A stretch of DNA of 64,000 bases from Apoda limacodes (taxonomy: Eukaryota > Arthropoda > Insecta > Lepidoptera > Limacodidae), in NCBI GenBank assembly GCA_946406115.1, contig OX291557.1, positions 3,938,501 through 4,002,500 on the forward strand, in the 5' to 3' direction. Numbering within the stretch: the stretch's first letter is position 1; each line of letters starts with the position of its first letter. The notes under the pieces were generated by a model. The model made no database searches. It was not told the DNA's origin and saw nothing but the letters and a program-made list of their open reading frames with translations. The position numbers and the translations under genes were made by a program. Below, piece by piece: positions 59,377-64,000 of the stretch.

Positions 59377-62300
59377 CTGAAATAAAAGCAGACATATTAA
59401 GGGTGCATTTTTTTTACTCCACTAAGGTGGCTAACAAGCTCACGGTCCGCCTGATGGTAAGCAGCCTCCGCACCCTATGGACGCTTACAACACCAGGGGC
59501 ATCACTCGCGTGTTGCCAAACCTTCCTAAATCTAATAACTTCTTCCTTTAAGAACCCCAGAATTAAACATCAAGAAACGAACGCACAAAATACCCACCAT
59601 ATGTAATGTACCCTCTCTCCTCGGCGTCAACTTGTCGGAACATGTGCTGAATATCTTCTTGGCACAACCCGAGGCATTTCATCGCCACTTCTTCAAAACT
59701 GTCAAGAGTGAGCCGCCCTGTGTCGTTTTCATCATATATCTGCAAATATAAATTGAAACTTATAATCTGCGATTAAAACACCTATTTTCGCAATAAGGAC
59801 ATTTTTGTGAGACACACAACTTGCTGCAAGATAGTAAATTGCCTTTATATTGCCTACTTAAATAGTCTTATAACTTCAACAACATTGGTTAAGAAAGACA
59901 GTGACTGACATTGCTGAACATCAGCTAAAACAAATGACTTCTATTCTTAGCTATAAAAATAAGACCTACATTTAATGGCAAACAAGCCTACGGCCCGCCT
60001 GATGGTAAGCGGTCACCGTAGCCTATGGACGCTTGCATCACCAGGGGCATCACTCGCGCGTTGCCGACCCTTCAGAAATCTGATAACTTCTTTTTTGAAG
60101 AACCCCATACTGTAGTACTTAGAGAAAACCTTGGCAGGGAGCTAATTCCACAACCCAAGCGTTCGCGGGATGAAGTTTCTCTGAAACCGCACTGTACGCG
60201 ACCAATTCGGTTCTAAAGTGTGAGAATGAATTTCCTGCCGATGGCGAGCGGTCCGATGTTAGAGAGTAACAGTGGGCATCATTTCGAACAATTCCGCAAA
60301 ACACAACCTTCTACCCATTGTACAAGCGGTAGAACACACACAGGGAGGCAAAGTCTCTCCTCAGACTTAAGGGTTCGATACCGCAAGTGAGTTTGGATCG
60401 TGGATAATTCTCACAGCCCGTCGTTGAACCGAGTCAAAAGGGCCAAGCTGGTATCCGGGTGCACCTTGCAACAATGTCACGTGCCACACGCAGCAAGATT
60501 TGTTCCAGCCATTGAATTCGCGAACTGCAGCCCATGTATAATACAGCGGCGCCAATCATGGTGCCTCCTTCAGCAAATTGTACATTGTGATCAAAACAAA
60601 CCTTAAAAGCGTATGACAAAAGATGCGTGAGAGGTTCGTGTTGCAATGAGATGAACGCAGCGCATATCAGATAGTCGGGGAAGTAGACCAGACCACTGGA
60701 CCGCTGTAAAGAATAGAACGTTTGAATTTGAAAAAGGTTGAATACACAGAAAAAAGAAAATTCTTGCAAAATTTTGTCAGAAATAAATATGTTTTTTTCA
60801 TTTAACTTTTACAATAACTTGTTAATAGGAGTATCTCATCAGCAAATTTCATATAGGTTTCGTTAGTGTAGTCTGTAAATAAATTAGGTAAAGGGAACTT
60901 TGGTACACCACCCTGCACTCCATACTATCTGTTATTGAGTAGCGATTGAACACAATACGCTGACGACATAGCAAAAGTATGTAACAAGCATATATTAACT
61001 CATTGCCTCATAATCACCTGTACGAGTAAGCCGAACCACTCATTGACTTGAACTCACCTGAACGCATAAGCAGATCATAACACACACTCACCTACACCAA
61101 TAAGCTAAATCACTCATTCAATCACACTCACCGACATGCATAATCTGAATACCTCATTATTTTACACTTACTAACACGCAAAAGCAGAAAAACTTATTTG
61201 CTTCACACTCACTAACAGAATAAGTAGAACAACTCTTAACTTACACTCAACGATACGCATAAGCTGAATACCTCATTATTTTACACACGCATTCATGAAA
61301 AAGCAGAACAACTAATTTGCTTCACACTTACTAACAGAAATAAGTAGAACAACTCATAACTCACAATCACTTACACCAATAAGCCGAGTAACTCATTAAA
61401 TCACACTCACCGACATGCATAACCTGAATACCTCATTATTTTACTCACCTGCACGCATAAGCAGAACAACTGATTGACTTACACTCATCGACATAAATGA
61501 GCAAAAAAACTCATTGTCTCACACTAACCTGCATAAATAATCCGAATAGCCTGTTGGCGTGCGTGTCTAGGGGCACGGCGAGACGACGCGCGAACTCCTC
61601 ACGAGTAACCCAGTGCGGTCTACTTCCCGCACCACAAAGCTGCAGCTCCTGATGGGATTTTTCCAGCCTGGAGATATATCAAAAACTTACTATTTAATTA
61701 GTTGCCAAAATCATATTCATTTTCTATATTTTGTGTTTTGAATTTAAAAAAAATATTTTTATTTGTATTTATTATTTTATCTTTGCCATACCCTAAGGGC
61801 CTCAGCACACAAGATGGTTTTAGCATTAGCAGCCGGCGACTTGGTCGATTCTCGGATTGCTAAGTCGCTAGCGATATTGACACCACATTTTGTACGTAGC
61901 AAGTAGCCAAAACGCAGAAGTCGCTGAAACGCGATATTGATACCACGCCTAAAAGCAGCCATTCGCCAAAACGCAATACAACATCGATGCAGTCGCTAAA
62001 TCACCGGTCGCTTTTGTTATGAGTAACGTACTAGCTGACGCTCTAAAGTATTTTTTGCCGCTCTGCATAGAAAATGTTCGGAAAAAGAATAATTTTAACT
62101 TCTACAACTTAGTACCTACAATAAAATCGCGCTAGTTTTTAGGACTTATTTTAAGATGTGTATGTCACGCTAGACTATCCAATATCCATCCATACATCCA
62201 CGCGTTTTTTGCGCATTTCAAATTAATCAATGTGTAACCGGTAATTCAAGACCTCATGGAGAAACGACGCTATCTGCCACTGCAGTCTTCCGATGACGCT

Positions 62301-63984
62301 AAGTCATATGGGCAGCTTAATAAACAAATCTCAAAGTCCTTGCATCAAGACATCCGCTCCTTTAATATCAAAAATATTAAGGAGACGATAGAAGAACCAA
62401 GGCTCCAAAGTGTTTACAAGAGACATGTTTGCCCAATGCAAAGACGGTTGACAAGGCTGAAAAGAGAAGACGGCAATGTAGCGTCGACTAAACCAGAGAT
62501 GTTGAGGGAGGTGGAGAGATTCTATGGACAGCTTTATGAGTCGGTCACTAAACCCATTGCAAGCTTGGCCAAAGACCCAGAGCCAAGCTGACCTAAAACT
62601 ATACCGAAGATATCCCAGACATCAGCCTGTACGAGATTAAGATGGCTCTGAAACAGCTAAAAGACAACAAGGCGCCGAGTGATGACGGAATCACAGCTGA
62701 GCTTCTGAGAGCAGGTGGAACACCGGTACTCAAAGTCCTCCAGAAGCTCTTTTTTTTTTTCTCTCTCTTTCTTTCCGTCCTGCTTGAAAGTACAACGCCA
62801 GGAGCATGGAGCAGAGGCGTGGTGGTGCTGTTTCTAAAGAAAGGCGATAACACTTTGCTAAAGAACTACAGACCCATCAAGCTTTTGAGCCATGTTTCTG
62901 AGCTATTCTCCAGACTGAGGAGTACAACTTGCCACTATGCTTAGCGTTTGTGGATTATGAGAAAGCCTTTGATTCGGTCGAAACGTGGGCGGTGCTTGAG
63001 TCTCTCCAGCGATGCCGTATTGACTATTTTTTTGCCGTATTGCCGTATTTTTGATTCCTGATGTGGTATATCGAAGTGCTGATTGATGAAGTGTTTGTAC
63101 AATTACGCCACCATGTCGATCCGAGTACAGGAGCAGAGTTCGAGGGCAATTCCATTGCAACGAGGAGTAGCGTCATTTCTCCAAAACTGTTCACTGCTGT
63201 ATTGGATGATGCCTACAAAATTCTGGAGTGGAAAGGACTCGGCATCAATGTCAACGGCGAGTACATCACCCACCTTCGATTTGCCGATGATATTGTGGTC
63301 ATGGCAGAATCGATGGAAGACCTCAGCACAATGCTCGAAGACCTCAATCGAGTTTCCCTACGGGTGAGCCTTAACATGAATGTTCAAGCTGTGCCCTATG
63401 TCCAGCGATGGACTTCTTGCGGCTGAGATAATGATGATGATGATGATGAACCGGTAATTATTCCTGTAATACCCTCAAGATTCTTTAAAAATTATGCTTC
63501 CTAAGATTTTAATTTCCAGTTCTCACCCCAAATGATTCCTGATGTCGTTGACCTCCATGGCAGCTGCAGCCCCAGGGATGCCGAGGGTCTTGGCGCGCGC
63601 GATCAGGCGACAGTCATCGTACGTACAGTCCAGCACGGGGATGCCCAGGGCTCTGGAACGTAAACAGTATGATATAGAGTAATATTTCATATTACAACAG
63701 CCACCTGTGAAAACGTGTGAGATTGTTTTATCAGACCGATGACGTCTCTCGCCAGCAGAGCATTTCAGGATTAAAACCTTTAATATAATATATGATATAA
63801 CCAAAGCATGCAAAACACTCATACCTATAGGAAAATAAGAACTTACTTAGCCATAACATCTCTGACATTCCTCGCGTACAACTTCGGATCCCGCTTCTCC
63901 TCTTCGCTTGGGTAGTATACAGGCAGAAACTCGATCACGCAAGCGCTGTGCACTTGCGTCAGAGTCAGCCACAGGAGCTTCAGC
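59288..63984 (-). CDS. Lysophosphatidylcholine acyltransferase (LPCAT), 3' part, five exons
   Basis: LPCAT adds an acyl chain from acyl-CoA to lysophosphatidylcholine (Lands cycle) at the ER or lipid-droplet membrane. Joining 63847-63984, 63527-63652, 61529-61667, 59598-59739 and 59288-59376 gives one continuous frame with every junction in phase and all GT-AG. The first exon is the end of the acyltransferase domain (LLWLTLTQVHSACVIEFLPV, YYPSEEEKRDPKLYARNVRD). Then come an ALGIPVLDCTYDDCRL linker, an EEFARRLAVPLDTHANRLF segment, a second EF-hand-like stretch (DENDTGRLTLDSF and DAEERGYITYEGF), and a short tail ending in a TGA at 59288-59290. The N-terminal membrane segment and HxxxxD motif lie beyond the right edge. 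Both loops lack the acidic residue at position 12, so calcium binding is doubtful. About 35 residues of the first EF-hand, present in vertebrate and fly relatives, are not found between exons 3 and 4. Confidence 0.85.
59411..59562 (-). repeat. LINE 3'-end module, copy 3 (in LPCAT intron)
   Basis: CCACTAAGGTGGCTAACAAG, CGGTCCGCCTGATGGTAAGC, ACCCTATGGACGCTTACAAC, ACCAGGGGCATCACTCGCGT and GTTGCCAAACCTTC appear in order, next to a T9 run. It lies in the last LPCAT intron, in the same orientation as the gene. Confidence 0.72.
59598..59739 (-). CDS. LPCAT exon (EF-hand region)
   Basis: The acceptor is ATTTGCAG and the donor GTGGGT. It encodes IYDENDTGRLTLDSFEEVAM, KCLGLCQEDIQHMFRQVDAE and ERGYITY plus one base. 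The helix-loop-helix spacing is clear, but position 12 of the first loop is Ser. Confidence 0.88.
59970..60965 (-). pseudogene. Decayed LINE in LPCAT intron, with 3'-end module copy 4
   Basis: On the minus strand, near 60930-60850, a shortened GVPKFPLPNLF box (compare GVPQGSVLSP) and KFADEILLLTSYC (compare ADDTLLL) are visible. Further down come QGAPGYQLGPFDSVQRRAVR, a linker-tail motif of LINE reverse transcriptases, and then a tail with ELPAKVFSKYYSMGFFKKEV and FLKGRQRASDAPGDASI. The 3' module with CCGCCTGATGGTAAGCGGTC closes it. Frameshifts and deletions are numerous. The small frames 60367-60769 and 60025-60216 are part of it. Confidence 0.65.
60998..61528 (-). repeat. 40-bp minisatellite made of splice-donor-like units
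   Basis: About 14 diverged units of 38-46 bp run up to the very end of the LPCAT exon at 61529. On the minus strand a typical unit reads TTCTGCTTATGCGTGCAG then GTGAGT. The real exon end is TTCGGATTATTTATGCAG then GTTAGT. GTGAGT donors follow CAG or a similar triplet at junctions 61448, 61410, 61131, 61091 and 61057, among others. Units near 61131 and 61410 are almost identical, as are the units following them, suggesting a higher-order duplication. Confidence 0.85.
61529..61667 (-). CDS. LPCAT exon (before the EF-hands)
   Basis: The acceptor is ATCTCCAG, and the donor GTTAGT is a weak match to consensus. It encodes LEKSHQELQLCGAGSRPHWV, TREEFARRLAVPLDTHANRL and FGLFMQ, ending in phase 0. 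It is followed at once by a minisatellite of donor-like units. Confidence 0.86.
61780..62090. repeat. Dispersed repeat in LPCAT intron
   Basis: A GC-richer block with CCCTAAGGGCCTCAGCACAC, GTCGCTAGCGATATTGACAC, GTCGCTGAAACGCGATATTG and GCAGTCGCTAAATCACCGGT shows internal near-duplications about 60 bp apart. It has no coding motif and no clear ends. The frame 61777-61962 is an artefact. Confidence 0.45.
62236..62246. repeat. RTE target-site duplication, left
   Basis: AACCGGTAATT, identical to 63449-63459. Confidence 0.85.
62247..63448 (+). mobile_element. RTE-type LINE, 5'-truncated, in LPCAT intron
   Basis: A 1202-bp insert, antisense to LPCAT, is flanked by the 11-bp duplication AACCGGTAATT. 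It ends in GGCTGAGATAATGATGATGA, the (ATG)n microsatellite tail typical of lepidopteran RTE elements. The coding part is broken and contains an internal deletion (separate entry). Confidence 0.88.
62256..63426 (+). pseudogene. RTE endonuclease/reverse transcriptase, C-terminal part (broken)
   Basis: The sequence in order is RREDG-type linker (RLTRLKREDGNVASTKPEML, REVERFYGQLYES), the fingers ALKQLKDNKAPSDDGITAEL and TPGAWSRGVVVLFLKKGDN, then LLKNYRPIKLLSHVSELFSR. A deletion of about 50 codons at about 62920 joins this directly to EEYNLPLCLAFVDYEKAFDS. The palm continues with SPKLFTAVLDDAYKILEWKG and the intact box LRFADDIVVMAESMED. The GVRQGD motif has lost RQG. A T10/CT-rich insertion lies at 62749-62780. 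Stops and frameshifts make it non-functional. Confidence 0.82.
63449..63459. repeat. RTE target-site duplication, right
   Basis: AACCGGTAATT directly after the (ATG)n tail. The first two A residues could belong to the tail, so the duplication is 9-11 bp. Confidence 0.85.
63527..63652 (-). CDS. LPCAT exon (linker)
   Basis: The acceptor is GTTCCAG and the donor GTGAGA. It encodes ALGIPVLDCTYDDCRLIARA and KTLGIPGAAAAMEVNDIRNH. The IPVLDCTYDDC pattern corresponds to IPVTDYTFEDC of vertebrate LPCAT. Junction phases fit the exons on either side. Confidence 0.88.
63847..63984 (-). CDS. LPCAT exon (end of acyltransferase domain)
   Basis: The acceptor is ATTCCAG and the donor GTAAGT. It encodes KLLWLTLTQVHSACVIEFLP and YYPSEEEKRDPKLYARNVRD, matching the last conserved part of the PlsC-type domain of LPCAT. 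The first base completes a codon from an exon outside the window; the last two bases (AA) are completed by the next exon. Confidence 0.88.
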   Translation of the reverse strand, partial: AEAPVADSDASAQRLRDRVSACILPKRRGEAGSEVVREECQRCYG

Positions 63985-64000
63985 CTGGAATATTAAAATG

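Noticed and set aside
60367..60769. Minus-strand frames as a missing LPCAT exon
   Set aside because: They carry LINE motifs (GAPGYQLGPFDSVQRRAVR) and lack any EF-hand pattern.
60998..61528. CRISPR-like array
   Set aside because: Units are contiguous and diverged with no unique spacers; it is a minisatellite in an animal intron.

Overview
The window looks like lepidopteran (moth or butterfly) nuclear DNA. It is AT-rich, its genes carry GT-AG introns, and it is packed with repeat types I recognise from Lepidoptera: short Helitrons of the Lep1 type, RTE, CR1-like and jockey-like LINE fragments, a tRNA-headed SINE and a TTAA-flanked MITE. Two host genes can be supported. There is no bacterial-style operon, no CRISPR array and no convincing tRNA or rRNA gene.

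Host gene 1 (about 10.69-12.32 kb, + strand) is a two-exon ecdysteroid-kinase-like (CHK/EcKL) small-molecule kinase. It has the HGD catalytic motif and a downstream aspartate in an IDYQ motif, split by one phase-0 intron. Host gene 2 (about 59.29-63.98 kb, - strand, running off the right edge) is the 3' half of a lysophosphatidylcholine acyltransferase (LPCAT). It has five coding exons with compatible phases: the tail of the acyltransferase domain, a linker, and a C-terminal EF-hand region. Its introns hold a 5'-truncated RTE element with an 11-bp target-site duplication, a decayed LINE, and a minisatellite whose units resemble the adjoining 5' splice site.

The rest is mobile and repetitive DNA. 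1-10 kb: tandem repeats, LINE relics, a SINE, Helitrons and a 1.2-kb unit with long inverted ends. 13-22 kb: a GC-rich island, a LINE 3' end with an in-frame 21-bp repeat, and other dispersed repeats. 23.2-28.5 kb: a nearly full-length but dead CR1-like LINE on the - strand, with an SGNH-like domain in ORF1 and a MITE inside its reverse transcriptase. 29.9-44 kb: Helitrons, a TTAA MITE and other inverted-repeat elements. 45.4-48.2 kb: tandem arrays, one of them resembling the 3' terminus of the CR1-like LINE. 48.2-52.7 kb: a three-layer nest, with a hAT transposon inserted in a LINE and a jockey-like LINE inserted in the hAT; both insertions keep exact target-site duplications (8 bp and 11 bp). 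53.4-55.5 kb: a 105-bp tandem repeat, a large GAGACC hexanucleotide array, and a second copy of a repeat also seen at 21.7 kb.

Nothing here amounts to a wholly new system. The most unusual features are the splice-donor-like minisatellite beside an LPCAT exon, the apparent absence of the first EF-hand exon of that gene, and the exactly delimited nested insertions at 48-52 kb. All identifications come from reading motifs by eye; no database search was run.
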